Below, in pieces: positions 46,840-59,283 of a stretch of DNA of 64,000 nt. Position 1 is the first letter of the stretch. Every line of letters begins with the position of its first letter. The notes beneath the pieces were generated by a model. It ran no database searches, was not told where the DNA came from, and saw nothing but the letters and a program-made list of their open reading frames with translations. The position numbers and the translations under genes are program-made. Origin of the DNA: Spinacia oleracea (lineage: Eukaryota > Streptophyta > Magnoliopsida > Caryophyllales > Amaranthaceae); NCBI RefSeq assembly GCF_020520425.1, contig NC_079487.1:132454385-132518384 (forward strand), written 5' to 3'.

Positions 46840-48185
46840 CTAATATAAATAGGATTCATCAGAAAAATAATCCCCAAAAGATGTAATTTGTTGTTGTGGA
46901 TTATTGTAAGAATAATCAAAATGAAAATGATCTTGATTATAATTAGTAATCAATTTTTCATCAGTTTCTGATTTTAATAATAAATGGTGTTGTTGTTGTT
47001 GTTGTTGTTGTTGTTCATGTAGATGTTGTGCTCGGCGTAAGGCAATGAGACCTTGTGTCTTGGCCAACTCAAATTCAGCTTCCAATATTTGTTGTCTAAG
47101 TTGAGTTATTGTCCCAACACTTCCATACACCGGGTCTCGAACCCGCGACCTCGCTTCCACCACCAGACTCTCCGCTGCCTCCCTCCTCTTTCCGTCTGGG
47201 AGTCGCTGCATATTCATTAACAACTTTATTAAAACAATTAATATCTACATATTATGATGAAATACACAACGCTATAAAATTATTCAGAGACAGATTTTGA
47301 GACAAGTACTATAAGAATCTATCTCAAGCTTGAGGTGAATTAATAAAATATTGTCTCTAAAAAATTGTAATAAATAGAGACAAAATTCATGATCTTTATA
47401 GAGTGATTTTTTTGTAGTGATATTGAACTCATTGCAACAAAACCATAACAATACGCCTTTTAAAAAGATTTAAGAGACGGTATTGTTTATACATTGATTA
47501 AACTATGTTAGTTTCCATGTCAAAAATAAATGCCTTTTTCTCAAATTTCTTATTCAAAAATGTGTTCAGCTTGAATCTTTATTCGAGTTCCTATTCTGAA
47601 ATCAATTTATATACTCTGGTGCATTATATTTTATTTTATTTTATTTTAGAAGAGGGTGTACTATTTCATTACAATTACCTTGTATATAAATTTCTGAATT
47701 GAACTTCAACTATTCATTTCTCTAGTCTACCACATTTTGATTTACATGCATAATGAAGTTTTAAACATAACATAAACATGTCATTTTAAAGAAGCAACAT
47801 AACATTTTCTTTACGTTGAATTCGAAATTCAGAAATAAAAACGTGTAAAATCCTTCTAATTACTATTCTGTATTTATTTTAAAGACTAAAGAGTCATAAT
47901 AATACACAGTTTACACACAAACATCGTAATCTATAGCATGAAGAGTAAATAATTAAATTGTGAAATCTTTTTTTCGTGTGAGGCGAATATAATTAGTAAT
48001 ACAAAATATAATAATTAAAAATGTGTTACCTTCAACATCTTGGCAACATTGCTAGCTCCAAAGATTTTATGCACACAAGAAAATCTCTCAATATTATTTG
48101 AAGGAAAATAAGGCCCAAAAACGCAATCTTTAGGACATCTTCTTCTCAAATATTTGCAAGCTGCACATCTTCTTGAATTCGACAT
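46840..48185 (-). CDS. LOB-domain (LBD) transcription factor, class I
   Basis: Exon 1 is 48030-48185 (52 codons, AAG|GTAACA) and exon 2 is 46840-47205 (ATGCAG acceptor), phase 0, giving 173 aa. The LOB zinc motif C7-x2-C10-x6-C17-x3-C21 is intact (RCAACKYLRRRCPKDC). The GAS block (HKIFGASNVAKML) and the RVRDPVYG signature follow. The predicted coiled coil (VGTITQLRQQILEAEFELAKTQ) is present. The C-terminal region has an HEQQQQQQQQHH tract and ends in an acidic/Tyr-rich tail. Proteins of this class bind DNA and regulate lateral organ, root or pollen development; which subgroup this is cannot be settled here. A TATATATA-like box lies at about 48298-48291. The intron is about 0.8 kb. The only uncertainty is the exact exon 2 start. 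Confidence 0.9.
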
Positions 48186-48656
48186 TCTTTTTATTCTTTT
48201 TATTTTACTAAATCTTTGATTATTTTTATTTTATTACAATCTGTAATAAGATGCACTTAATATTGTAAGATCTTTTTAATTATCATGTAGTATATATAAG
48301 AGTATCTTGGTTTTTGATCTTGGAAGAGGTAATTAGCGAGCTAGCTTTTCTAATATTGGAAATGTATTTAACGGCTAGTTAATTTTGAATTTACTTTGTG
48401 AAATTAGGAAGTTTTTTGAGGTTGATATAGAATTATATATTAGGTTGAAGAAGGTAAATTGTGTTATGTAATTATGTATATTTACATAACGGCTAGTAAA
48501 TTGATTTAGATTTTAAGTGTCAAGTTTATGAGGGTAATTTATTTTCCGTTGTAAGAAAAATAAGTACCCATTTGAGCCACGGCTTATTTTATTTGATTAA
48601 CCATTAAAAAACAAACTATAGAAGTAACTTTTTTTTTACATGATGCAAACTTTGTA
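48186..48656. other. Promoter side of the LBD gene
   Basis: AT-rich upstream region of the minus-strand LBD gene; no other feature than the TATA-like box named there. Confidence 0.4.
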
Positions 48657-48914
48657 CTTCCTCTGTTCTTATTTATATGACACAATGGGGTTTTAGAAAC
48701 TATTCACATAAACACATTTGACTTCCTTTTGTGGTTTATACATAAGAAAAAACATAGTCGTGTAGTGTTTTATTAGATTCGTATCAGTAAATATTATTTA
48801 AATATCAACTTTTTATAATTTTTTCTGATCCACAATTATAGATATTAATGTTTGAAATCGTGGATTGGCAAATGTGCCTAAATAATTGTGTCATTTAAAA
48901 AAGAACGAAAGAAG
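48657..48914. mobile_element. Stowaway-type MITE
   Basis: Ends CTTCCTCTGTTCTTATTTATA and the inverse TTTAAAAAAGAACGAAAGAAG, flanked by TA (48655-48656, 48915-48916). 258 bp; its degraded relative is split by the solo LTR at 35060. Confidence 0.72.
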
Positions 48915-48916
48915 TA

Positions 48917-49825
48917 CATAGCAGTAGATCAGTAGTAATTAGACCAGTAGTAATTATTACCTCACTGAAAAGAAAGTATGTCATGTTTATTTGAGATAAT
49001 TATCACTATAAGTATAAACCAATAGAATTTATGTATTGCTTAGCCTAAAAACAAGAATAGGGAACATTAAAAGCGGGTTTCGATTTTCTATTGTCAATTT
49101 TAAAATCAACAAGCTTACTATGTGTTTTACTAGTTTAACACCATCAAACCACCTATTATTAGAATCTCAAAACCAAGAATTGAAAGGTAGTGTTGAAACT
49201 TTATAATAAGAAGACCGGAAATGTCTTCTGGGCGGTAAATAAGATTTGAGATCAAATGACGTGTACATCATGTTACTCACAATACACAAAACAATCATGG
49301 GAAAGTTTTGGCTTGAAATTTGATACATCCAAAGAGTCTAAGCTCTAATTGCCTATCATCATGAATCTTCACCGTGTATCTGGTTTGCACCTTGCAACTA
49401 AGTCTGAATTTTACATTTTCAAATGAATCAAGGTACAAATGACAGTATGCTGAAAAGTGCACCTTTAACCAAGATAACTTATTTTTTGCCCAAAACTAGG
49501 CAAGCCGATCTAACTCAAGATTACTTCTGCTCCAAAAAACTCTTCTAACTCAAGATTACTTCTGCTCCGAAAAACTCCGTAATTAAAAACTTAAAACTAT
49601 TGACTTAAGTACTCAACTACTTATCTCAAAACTTATTGTGAATTGAACTCAAGAGACATTCTTAGAAAGTATGATATGATGGGTTATAGGAGAAAATGTG
49701 CATGATTGAGCAATGTGGGCATACAAAAATATGTATATACGACAAAAATGTGTCTCGTGGGAAATGCGTGGAAACGCCAAAGAAGTGAGTGAGTGAGCAA
49801 AGCAAAGCAACCCAGAAAAAAAAAA
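48917..49825. other. Promoter region of the F-box/kelch gene
   Basis: No gene. A short duplicated phrase TCTAACTCAAGATTACTTCTG occurs at about 49509 and 49544. The likely leader precedes the ATG at 49826. Confidence 0.4.
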
Positions 49826-52800
49826 ATGAGCTATGATGATGGCTCAACTTCCTCCTATACAACAACTGGTGAACCGAACAAAAAACCCATCAATAATTCT
49901 TCTTCTTTTTCTTCAAATCAAACAAATAATTTCCCCCCTTTCCCCCTTTTATTCATGGGTGAATCTAGCAATAATCATCACAATTTTGACAATTCCCCAA
50001 TTTCCAACTTAGTTCAAGACCACTTCTTTTCAATCCTCCTCCTTTTACCCATAAATTCAATCCTTTCTTTTGCTCAAACTTGCAAGAAATTCAACTCTTT
50101 AGCATCATCTGATGCTTTGTGGGAACCCATTTGTAGGAGAGATTGGGGTCCCACTTGTGTTGATTCCCTTAAATCTTCATGTTTTGTTGCTAATTATGGT
50201 GAGGTTAATTACATGCCATGGATGAAGGTGTATAAGCAGGTTGCTCAATTGGGGTCTGTTTCTTGTCTGAAATTGAGTGACCCAGTTGTTCATACTTTGG
50301 TTCCTTGCCCTAGAGCTTCTCATTCTCTCAATTTTGTTTCAAATTGCCTGGTTTTATTTGGTGGTGGATGTGAAGGAGGTCAGTTTTTTGAGCTACCTAT
50401 TTCAATTTGTTGTTCTTTATTGCATATTTTTATATTGGATTGTTGATATTTCATGATTGTTAGTATTTTGTTTGTGATCATGGTTAGATTACTGTATATG
50501 GGTGGTTTTCTAAGGTTTTTTATTGGATTTTTTGAGTAAGATTTGACCTTTCTTAGTTAGGGTTTTGGGATATTAATGATACTAGGTAATTTTTTTTAGT
50601 AAGATCTGTTTTCCTGTTAGTTGAGTGTTCTGTTTTAGTGTTTTGTACAAAAAGGGCAAAGCTTGACCCCACTCCCATTTCATGTTTGTTGAAAATTTTG
50701 AGGGTCAATTTGGAATTTCCTCAAGCACAAGGCATTCTTTGGAACAATGATCTAAGGGAGACAGGGAGTACTCTCAAGGACTAAGGCTGAACTTTATTGG
50801 CATTCATTGCCTCATTGGAATTATGATGATAGAACTAACCTGTAGACTATACTTCAGCTCATATCCTCGTGTCGGACATTTATGTCAATTTATCCCAAAC
50901 ACTTAATTATCTTGAACCTAGGGCTGCAAATGAGTCGATACGTTCGCTAACAACTCGTGAACAAACTCGGTCAAAGCTCGTTTATTAATTAATGAACGAG
51001 TTTGAACAAAACTTCTAGCCTCGGGCCGGTTCAAGCATATCCGTAGAGAATAAAATGTACAGAAAGAGAGATGGCACAAAGGAGATGAAACTGTGCAATA
51101 TACACACTCAGTCACTCACTAATGGATGATAAAAGTCTTCTAAGATCATAGAATGTCATGTCCTTACACTTGTATCCAATTTTCAAATAGCCTTTGTGTG
51201 TCTGAAATTGTGCGCCTTGGCGTGTTTGAGTTTCATGGGTTCTGATTGAACTTTTTACCACATCCGTTCGATGATCAAATACTTGTGCTATGCCAAAAGT
51301 AGAACCAGGGTGTGTTATTATATCTTCTCTCCATAAACAGTTGCCTGATCAGTAATCAGTAATCACCGTTTAGGCTTTTAAAGTCTATAAGGATATGACT
51401 GTTGTATTTATGTTATATGTACTCTCGAAATGAGGCTGGAATCATGCAGGATTTGTAACGAACAATATGCAATACACGGAGTAACTTGGTTTCATCTTTG
51501 CTTTATTTTGTTCTCCTTTATGTGTTTTTCTGTCCTTGCATCAAAATTCTGATGCAAGTGCCATTGTATCTGAACATTGACACTCTTTCAATATTTCATG
51601 AATAGAAGAGCAAAACATACACAATCTAGTTATATACCGGCAAAATAATGGCTAGCTTCTTTGTATCTTTAATATCAATCGTGCATCAGTATCTCTTATT
51701 TATTATTGGCGCTACAGACTGTTTTTATATTTCTTCACTGATTACGAAGGTCATAGTTTAGTGTAGTTTCCTTGCTGATTTAGTCCCAACTCCTTCGAAC
51801 AGTATGATACTTGTTGTAATATTTTTAAGATGTTCATTGTAGTTTCCTTGCTGGGTTTTTTTTTGACTAAAACATCCCTCGTAGTTCTACTTCTATCTAT
51901 CATCAATAACTTCCAGAGTTGCTGGAGAAATGCAGTCATTGTTTTTTTCTTCTGAACAAGAAACCTCTTCAAGATTGTTTATTCGCCGTATTGTCTTTAA
52001 AGATTCAGTAGGAATGTTCTTCCAAGAGTGATCAACTTATAAAAGAATGTTATGCCAAATGATAAATTTCAGTTCAAGTTTTTACAGCATCATCATCATC
52101 AAAGATATTCTTTCCAAGTGTGATGAAATTGAGTTGCTAACGAATTACTCTCATATTCTGATTCTTAACTTTTTTCATTCAGGGCGTCATCTTGATGATA
52201 CATGGATAGCGTGTCTTGGTTACGATCTGAAAACCATATTAAAATGGCAGAAAGTGACTTCAGGTTTTCCTAGTGGACGTTTTGGGCATACTTGTGTCGT
52301 AAGTGGTGAATATTTCATACTATTTGGAGGCATCAATGATCATGGTGTCCGTCTAAACGATACCTGGGTTGGAAATATTGTTCATAGTGAGACAATTGGT
52401 ATTACATTGTTTTGGAGGCTACTTGATGTGGGCTCCACGGCACCTCTACCACCACCACGTGGGGCCCACGCCGGCTGCTGCATGGAGAACCGGAGAATGC
52501 TTATTCACGGAGGGATTGGACCAGATGGTGTTAGATTAGGAGATTTGTGGATCTTGGAAATGTCAGAGAATTTCAGTCATGGAACTTGGCATGAGATTCT
52601 TACCAACTTATCACCACCACCGCGTTCTGGACATACTTTGACTTGTATCAACCATACACAAACGCTGCTATTTGGGGGAAGAGGATTGGGTTACGATGTT
52701 TTAGATGATGTCTGGATTTTCGATGCCAGCTCAGAGGGTAATCCACATTGGGTACTCGTTCAATTTGACTTATCGAGCACACCTTGGGGAAGTAACCTTC

Positions 52801-53132
52801 CACGAGTTGGTCATTCAGCTACACTCATCCTAGGAGGGAAACTTCTTATGTATGGAGGTGAAAACTCTCAAAGGTGTAGAAAAAATGACTTTTGGTTGTT
52901 TGATGTGAATGCCGTAAAAAAGCAGCCTTTTTCTTCTAGAATGTGGAGAAAACTAAAATCCCGTGGCTATAAACCCAAGGCTCGGTCCTTTCACGCAGCA
53001 TGCTCTGACGATTCAGGCCGTCTGGTGTACGTGTTTGGTGGAATGGTGGATGGATTACTTCCACCGGCAGAACAATCCGGTCTTGGATTTGATGGTGATG
53101 TGTTTGCTGTTGAACTTTGCTTGAGTGGATGA
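49826..53132 (+). CDS. F-box/kelch-repeat protein (At1g51550-like)
   Basis: Exon 1 is 49826-50378 (GGAG|GTCAG) and exon 2 is 52183-53132 (CATTCAG acceptor). The phase 1 join rebuilds a Gly codon and gives 500 aa. The F-box is at residues about 60-107 (LVQDHFFSILLLLP to ALWEPICRRDWG). Five or so kelch repeats follow, marked by PCPRASHS/LVLFGGG, SGRFGHTCVV/YFILFGGI, PPRGAHAGC/MLIHGGI, PPRSGHTL/TLLFGGRG and LPRVGHSA/LLMYGGE, with a last KARSFHAAC/VYVFGGM. It should act as the substrate receptor of an SCF E3 ubiquitin ligase, with the kelch propeller binding the target; the target is unknown. The N-terminus is Asn/Ser-rich and poorly conserved. An upstream in-frame GTG was not taken as start, because the ATG at 49826 is the first ATG. 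The 1.8 kb intron holds a hAT-like remnant. Confidence 0.92.
50919..51015. mobile_element. hAT-like element remnant in the F-box/kelch intron
   Basis: Begins TAGGGCTGCAAATGAGT followed by ACTCGTGAAC and GAACGAGTTTG motifs, the usual start of a common plant hAT family. The right terminus is missing. Confidence 0.45.
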
Positions 53133-54158
53133 TGCTTATGGCATGTAGTTCACAGAGGTGTGTAAATATACAATTCAATGTCTTATTAGATGTAGTATAG
53201 ACAGGATAACTCAAAGAATCCTTTGAGTTGTAGATAGTTGGGATGCTTTTTTCAGTTTTGCGTGCAAAATTGTTGGATGACATTTTTGTAATTTGTTTGT
53301 TTTTTACTCACTTGAACACTGGTTATTGGTTTAATGAAAGTATTTGTTGCTGGTATGTCATGAACACTGGTTATTGGTTATGTAACACGTCATGTTTACT
53401 GGGCACAATCTTATGTATATTTTATTGGTATATAATTGTTTCTGGGCTTTGAAAATTATTAGGTGCACCCGGGTGCACAAAAGAGATTGTTTCAGACGAT
53501 GTTTCCGAGAAGGACAAGTGTTGTCTGTCTAACACAAATATTGTTTCGCATTAAAAACCACAAATATTGTACGTCTTTTACTTTGAAATTATTTACACGT
53601 TTGCCATTGATATATACAAGTACGTATATATCCAATATTGCTCAATGAATAATTTGCTAGTGTTCAAGCTAAAATAATTACCCTTTAAAATCCAATACCC
53701 GGTTATTTTAATACGAAGTATGAAGTATCTTTCAAACCAAAGATTTTTTTTATATAAATGAGAAATATAACAGATATAATTTAGCTGCACAATTGATTAG
53801 AAACATAAATAATACGTTTAAAAAAAAAAAAAAAAATTGGTTAGAGAAACAAACCCTTAATTTAGCTGCACAAATGATGTATTGAGGGTTTCTTACAAAC
53901 TGCTGGAGGAATACAAAATTCCCTTGAACATAAAGGGGCTAGGCATCTTTGATTGATTCTTTTATGTTTACAAGCTATACAAGAATCCAAGTGAACTAAT
54001 TGAATGTTCTTTCTCATATTCATCCTCTCGCCTTCCCCGATTGACACGGTATAGCAGAAATGAACCAATATTGCTCCACAGCTTCAGATTCGAACATCTA
54101 ACAATGGTACATGAAGAATATGACCTACCTAAAATTGAAGTATTAAAAAATTAATTGG
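53133..54158. other. Convergent 3' flanks of the two kelch genes
   Basis: Both neighbouring genes end toward this stretch. It holds their 3' UTRs, an A-run near 53820, and a twice-repeated AATTTAGCTGCACAA (about 53780 and 53863). A minus-strand Cys-rich frame at 53862-54068 has no family I can name. Confidence 0.4.
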
Positions 54159-57100
54159 CTAGAAGCTTAATTTAGTTCTCCAAATTTCCCCAATGACCTT
54201 TCTGGGGGCTGGATCATCAGGCCCTTTATCTCGCTGACCGGAAGTAAAATAGAACCAACCATCCCAAAATCCAACTAGAGTTGTTTTGACACGGTACGGA
54301 AGTTTCCCTATCACTGACCATTTCTGTAACAAACCACAATACGAACAAGTTACGACATGAATAAAGAGATCAATAGAAGTGTAAGAACATAAATTTTGGG
54401 ACAATAGGCAGTTTAGGCACAGAATAGCAAGAAATATTATACACAACCCAAGAATCAGTTGTAAAGGGTTTTTACCAGTGTGTCTAGATCAAACCGGAAA
54501 ATTTCTCCATTCAGGATCATCTTTTTTGTGTTAGGATGCTTGTCAGTTGTGCCTCCCGCAATGATAATTGAATGGTTAACTATAGTCCAGGCAAACTCTA
54601 TATGGGAATCTGGCTTTGGCATGGGGGGGAGCGTTTTCCACTTCATCTCATCATCCAGCACATAAACATCGGCAAATACCACCTAAAAAATTTACAAGTT
54701 AATAGAATGCCTCGACCTTATTTGTCCAGAACTACTATAACAGAGCAACAGGTGATACACTACCAATCAGGACATCATGCATCTCAAAATTCTCAGTCAT
54801 GGTACGAAAGGTAGATGAAACATCACTTTAGCAGTTGACATAGATTACCAAATAAAACATCACTTAGCAGCTTGTCCAAGGGTAATTGTACACTCATTGG
54901 TGATAACTCCTAATCCTACAAGGAACAAGTTCAAACATACAATTGTATTTACTATAAATATTTCCTTATTGGTGATATCATATCCCTGGGTCCTTCCCGA
55001 GAGACCTCAGTCACATGGCCAAGGTTGAACGCCAGCATCTAGATCTCCTTCGGAGCCAGAAGTTCTGTGTTAAAAAACCCACCACTCCTAGGACTATGCA
55101 GCAGTAGAAAGTAATAACCAACAGTGACATCTTGGATACTGAACTCTCATTTGATCAATAGATTGGCAAAATTGGACAAGTTTTCGAGCAGGCAGTCCAA
55201 TACATAAACTATTCAATCTAATTACCTAAAGTAGTAAAGTTAAATAGCAAGATAGCCAATCTTGTAAACGAATACCAAGGTAATAATAAACTAAACATGT
55301 AATGTCAACTCAAATTTTGCTGCCTTATGCTAGCATAGAATGACAACCACCAGTCCCTATAAATAGGCAATACTAACACAGAAACTTAGATACCAAGTTG
55401 AGCTTGCGATGGTTACATTGAGAATGTTAAGACCTGGGAACAACAAGTTTTAAGAGATTCCACAATCATCCTAGGCCTGAGAGCTTAAAACGATCTATTA
55501 ATGGTTATTGCAATCACAGTGCATTGTCTGCATCATAACAGACAGGTGACAGGTTTTACAGCAGAAACTGAGCAGCTAAGAGAAAGACGAGTTAGTAATC
55601 TGTGTGGAATTCTGTTTGCTGAAACAGTCTACAGCCTTTGGATCCAAAGAAATGAGAGTCTTTTGGGACCTAAGAAGACGGAAGATCAAATGCTACATCA
55701 GATTATCTTTAGAGTAGCTTGTTGATGTCAGGATGTTAACAAGAATCTTTGTTTCTGTAACCTGATATAAATGAAGGGTTGTTTATTCGGCCCTTCCTAG
55801 AAGGTAGGGGTAAGTGGATACTGATGTATCAGAAAGCTTTGGTGTTTTGTTTGTTTATGCATTTTGTTCTGGTGTAGTAATGTGTTTATACTTTAACTTT
55901 CATTTAGTAATACAAAGTTCACTTGCCAGAAAGTTCACAGTGCAGCGAGAACAGATATGAAATTTAGCTTAATTGTGGCAAGCTAATTTTCATAAACTTA
56001 ATCACATAGTGCCCCAAATACCACATCATAGAGGGTTCAAAACTACTACAAAGTATATAAACAACCAAGAAATCCATCATGCTGTGGAAAAAGTTCATGA
56101 AATTACCTCATGCCTGCGGGAGCACTTAAAAATTGGTGACCCAGGTTTGGCCATGAAATCACCCTCTTGACCTCCAATAACCATTAGTTTGTCATCAACC
56201 ACAACACAAGCCCTGAAAAAAAAAAAAAAAGGGAATGAAAAAGTATTAGATCAAGGCAAGATATCCACTGACTTGATACATAAATGTAAGATAAAATCTA
56301 CGATATAAAACCTGTGAGGTCCACCACGAGGAATAGGCACTTCGGATCGCCACGCCTTCTCCAATGGTTTCCCATCCTTCACTACCAGACTCCAGTGTTC
56401 TATTTCAGGTGTGTACCGGTTTACCCCACTACCACCCATGACATGCAACCTTCCTCTCCAAAGTTGAGTAGCTGGTGCATACCTATATAAAATAGTGATA
56501 AATTCATACAATTGCATAATAACAAAGTACCAGACAGTAACAAAGAACCAAGGCATCACAAAATTACCTAGGGAATGGCAAAGAAAGAAGGTCCTTCCAC
56601 TGCCTTGTTTCAGTATCCAGCACGAAATTACGAGCTGTCGGCCCTCTGCATTGTGGACCATATTGTCCAGTTACAACATATATATATCTCCCATCCGTTA
56701 CCATTCCTAAATGAGAATGAGCCATCTCCTTAGGCATAGGAAAACTTTCTCCCCAAGTATTGTCCGTAAAATTGTAGACGTCAACATGGGAATGCACCTG
56801 CAAACCATAAGCAAACAAGCAAGACAGGTCATCATCCATGATATTGAGAAATCACTAAGACAAGTTTGTGAATCAAATTTTATACAGAGTGTTATCAAAC
56901 AACAATACTTGTCGTGCAGTTGTATTTTTCAACTTTTAGATCCAAACCAATCCCACTAAGTCAGCCAAAACTACAGGATTGTTTTAATTATTACGCTTGA
57001 ACGTTCTACTTGCAGGTTTAGCTATAGCCTAATACAAGACAGTTTACAACATTATTAGTTACTGTCATCTAAGTCATAGAAAGTGTCAGTCTCCAATGAG

Positions 57101-58624
57101 TGTCAATATTTCTATTTCAGACTGCACGACCAACAAGAAGTTCTTGACCACCATCAACCCAACATTGACTCCTTCCGATTTTCGTGGTGAAAAGGATGAT
57201 ATTACACCGAGGAAAATATTACTTGTACGAAAGAACGCATGACCAGCATATGAGAAGTACATCACTTATACTACATAGAAATCAGCATAGTAGTAAAAAG
57301 ATCGAGGCAATTTCCTTTTTTAATAAGACAGTATAGATTATGCTTCTTGAACAGCAAAATAGGCATTTTTTTGTTTGTTTATATAATGTATCCTGATCAA
57401 AAGGCATTGCACCAAAATGGTTTGTGGAGCGATAGATTCATAAAATAGCATAACTGGGGTAGTGGTAAGATACTACACCATACCAAATATAAATGTAGAG
57501 TTTCAAAATCAGATGAGTATCGAGTATACATAGCAGAAAAGACTGATGAATCAAATTTTACAACAAATGGGATACAAAATAGCTAAAGATACTCACAAGA
57601 TTAATGTTTCCATATCCAGCAAAAACGTACAAGATATTCTTAATCTGTATGGCAGCTCCATCTAGACGTGGCACAGGAGCCGATGGCATCTTCTCCCACT
57701 GTAGTTCGGGTCCTGGCAAGTCTGCAAAAGTAGCTGATAAAATTCTTTGTTGAGCTCCATTCTTTCCTTGATCTTTACCCTTTGCCTAAAGTAAGGAAAT
57801 CGGTAATGCATAGCTAAATCAGTATTTGAGCTAATTGACACTGTTACCAGGAAATCGGTAATGCAAAGCTAAATCAGTATTTGAGCTAATTGACACTGTT
57901 GCCAGGAAATCGGTAATGCATAGCTAAATCAGTATTTGAGCTAATTGTCACTGTTTCCAGTTTCCACAATGTACCCTAGTTTTATAGCACTAATCAGTTG
58001 AACAATTCCCTAATTGTGCACACTAATACCTTAGCAACATAAAGCATGATTCTTAAACACCCCGCCCTAACGAACACTCAAAACTTAAAGAGTTCAAATC
58101 AAACCTAAATCACGAAATCCAAGATCATCCCACCAAAAGAAAAATCAAATTCAGATAAATTACAGCTTAGTTTAACTATTTGAAAAAACTAGGGCAAGCG
58201 AACTAATAAAGATCAAATTGTAATCAATATATTGTTATGATAATAATCAATAGCATAAGATTACAACTATCAATTCAAACAGGAAATGTTCAATAATCAA
58301 CAAAAAAGAACAAAATTGGGAGCATAACAACCTTAATTTGAACAAAACAAAGAAATTAGGGCATAAAAATGGAGGAACCAGAAATCGAAATCAAACCTTA
58401 GGATGAGAAGTTAGGTTAACACTGGGAAGATTAATCGTAGTAGATTGCTGAGAAGGCCAATTATCAGCAACATATCGAAAAGCGGAAAAGGTAGAAGAAG
58501 AAGACGCCCATAAGAGATCTGCAACAACGCCAAATCCAACCAAAGCGAGAAACGATACCAGAATCACTAGTTTCAACGACGAAGATGATGACGAATGCTT
58601 GTGGTTGTGCCTTCCGAATTTCAT
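54159..58624 (-). CDS. Kelch-repeat protein with N-terminal membrane anchor (At1g51540/At3g27220-like)
   Basis: Seven exons: 58397-58624, 57597-57785, 56568-56797, 56312-56482, 56107-56212, 54476-54682 and 54159-54323. All have GT-AG borders and join in frame to 431 aa. After a His/Ser-rich start, residues about 17-38 (LKLVILVSFLALVGFGVVADLL) form one hydrophobic segment, a likely signal anchor. Kelch units follow: VPRLDGAAI/LYVFAGYG, MAHSHLGMV/IYVVTGQYG, LHVMGGSG, GGPHRACVV/LMVIGGQ and SIIIAGG. The last exon holds FWDGWFYFTSGQ. The kelch repeats should form a beta-propeller for protein or sugar binding, probably on the lumenal side of the secretory pathway (inferred from the anchor). MKFGRHN was preferred as start over an upstream in-frame MPRFLYF, because the latter lies in a CT-rich leader. 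Intron 5 carries a LINE remnant and intron 1 a 55-bp triplication. Confidence 0.9.
55501..55725 (+). pseudogene. LINE C-terminal (zf-RVT tail) remnant, antisense in kelch intron 5
   Basis: A 74-aa frame contains NLCGILFAETVYSLWIQRNE and HQIIFRVAC. This is the typical tail after the reverse-transcriptase zinc-binding domain of plant LINEs. The adjoining 55740-55920 reads like a LINE 3' UTR. There is no RT core. Confidence 0.6.
57795..57960. repeat. Three tandem copies of a 55-bp unit in kelch intron 1
   Basis: The unit GGAAATCGGTAATGCATAGC ... ATTGACACTGTTACCA is repeated three times with one to three differences per copy. It lies directly upstream (in transcript sense) of the exon 2 acceptor. 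Confidence 0.9.
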
Positions 58625-58964
58625 CGCATGATTTTGGAGAGAGAAAGTGAGAGATGTTGAGGTGAGAGGAGTGAGAGAGTGAGAGAGTGAGTGAATGAAG
58701 TTGCAGAGATGGGGGTGGATCGAAGGAGGAAGAAAGGAGGGAGGAAGGAAATAGAGAAAGCGCGGCACACAGGAATTGTTTTTGGTTAGTCGAATTGGTT
58801 TTGTCGGTACTCCGTTGTTTTAACGAACGCGGTTTCTTTCCTCCGTTTCGCCTCAGCCGGTTGAAATTGGGTTGTTCGGACTGGGTTTGGGTAGAATCAA
58901 TCTGGGTCGGGTCATGTTCAATTGAAACTACTTGGGTTGATAAATTGATACTCCGTATCAGTTA
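58625..58964. other. Leader and promoter of the kelch/anchor gene
   Basis: GAGAGTGA-type microsatellite in the leader (about 58640-58700), then promoter DNA for the minus-strand gene. One TACTCCGTA nonamer near 58949. Confidence 0.45.
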
Positions 58965-59224
58965 ATCTCTGTTTTGTTCAACTTATTTTGACTTATTTCA
59001 GACGAAATAAATTCAGATAACTTCAGATAATATATATATATATGTTCAGCAAAAATAAGTTTTTTTCAGACATTTTCACACACAAATAAGTTTATTTCAG
59101 ACAAAATAATTTTTTTTTCCAGATAAAATAAGTTCAGTTAAGATCAGTTAAGATCAGTTAAGTTCAGTTAAGTTCAGTTAAGATCAGATAAGTTCAGTCA
59201 AAATAAGTCCAATAGAACTGAGCC
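58965..59224. mobile_element. Tourist-type MITE of the TAAGTTCAGA family
   Basis: Left ATCTCTGTTTTGTTCAAC, right CCAATAGAACTGAGCC (inverted), flanked by TTA on both sides (58962-58964, 59225-59227). The interior is TAAGTTCAGTTAAGATCAG units. Confidence 0.7.
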
Positions 59225-59283
59225 TTAGACCCTTTTAACCGATAGTCCGATAATGTATATCGTGGGATCGTGGCATTATATTA

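Noticed and set aside
53862-54068. Minus-strand Cys-rich 68-aa frame
   Set aside because: Lies in the expected 3' UTR of the kelch gene and matches no family; could be a chance frame.
58391-58768. Longer N-terminus (MPRFLYF...) for the kelch/anchor protein
   Set aside because: The extension is translated CT-rich leader; the ATG at 58624 is followed by a typical anchor sequence.
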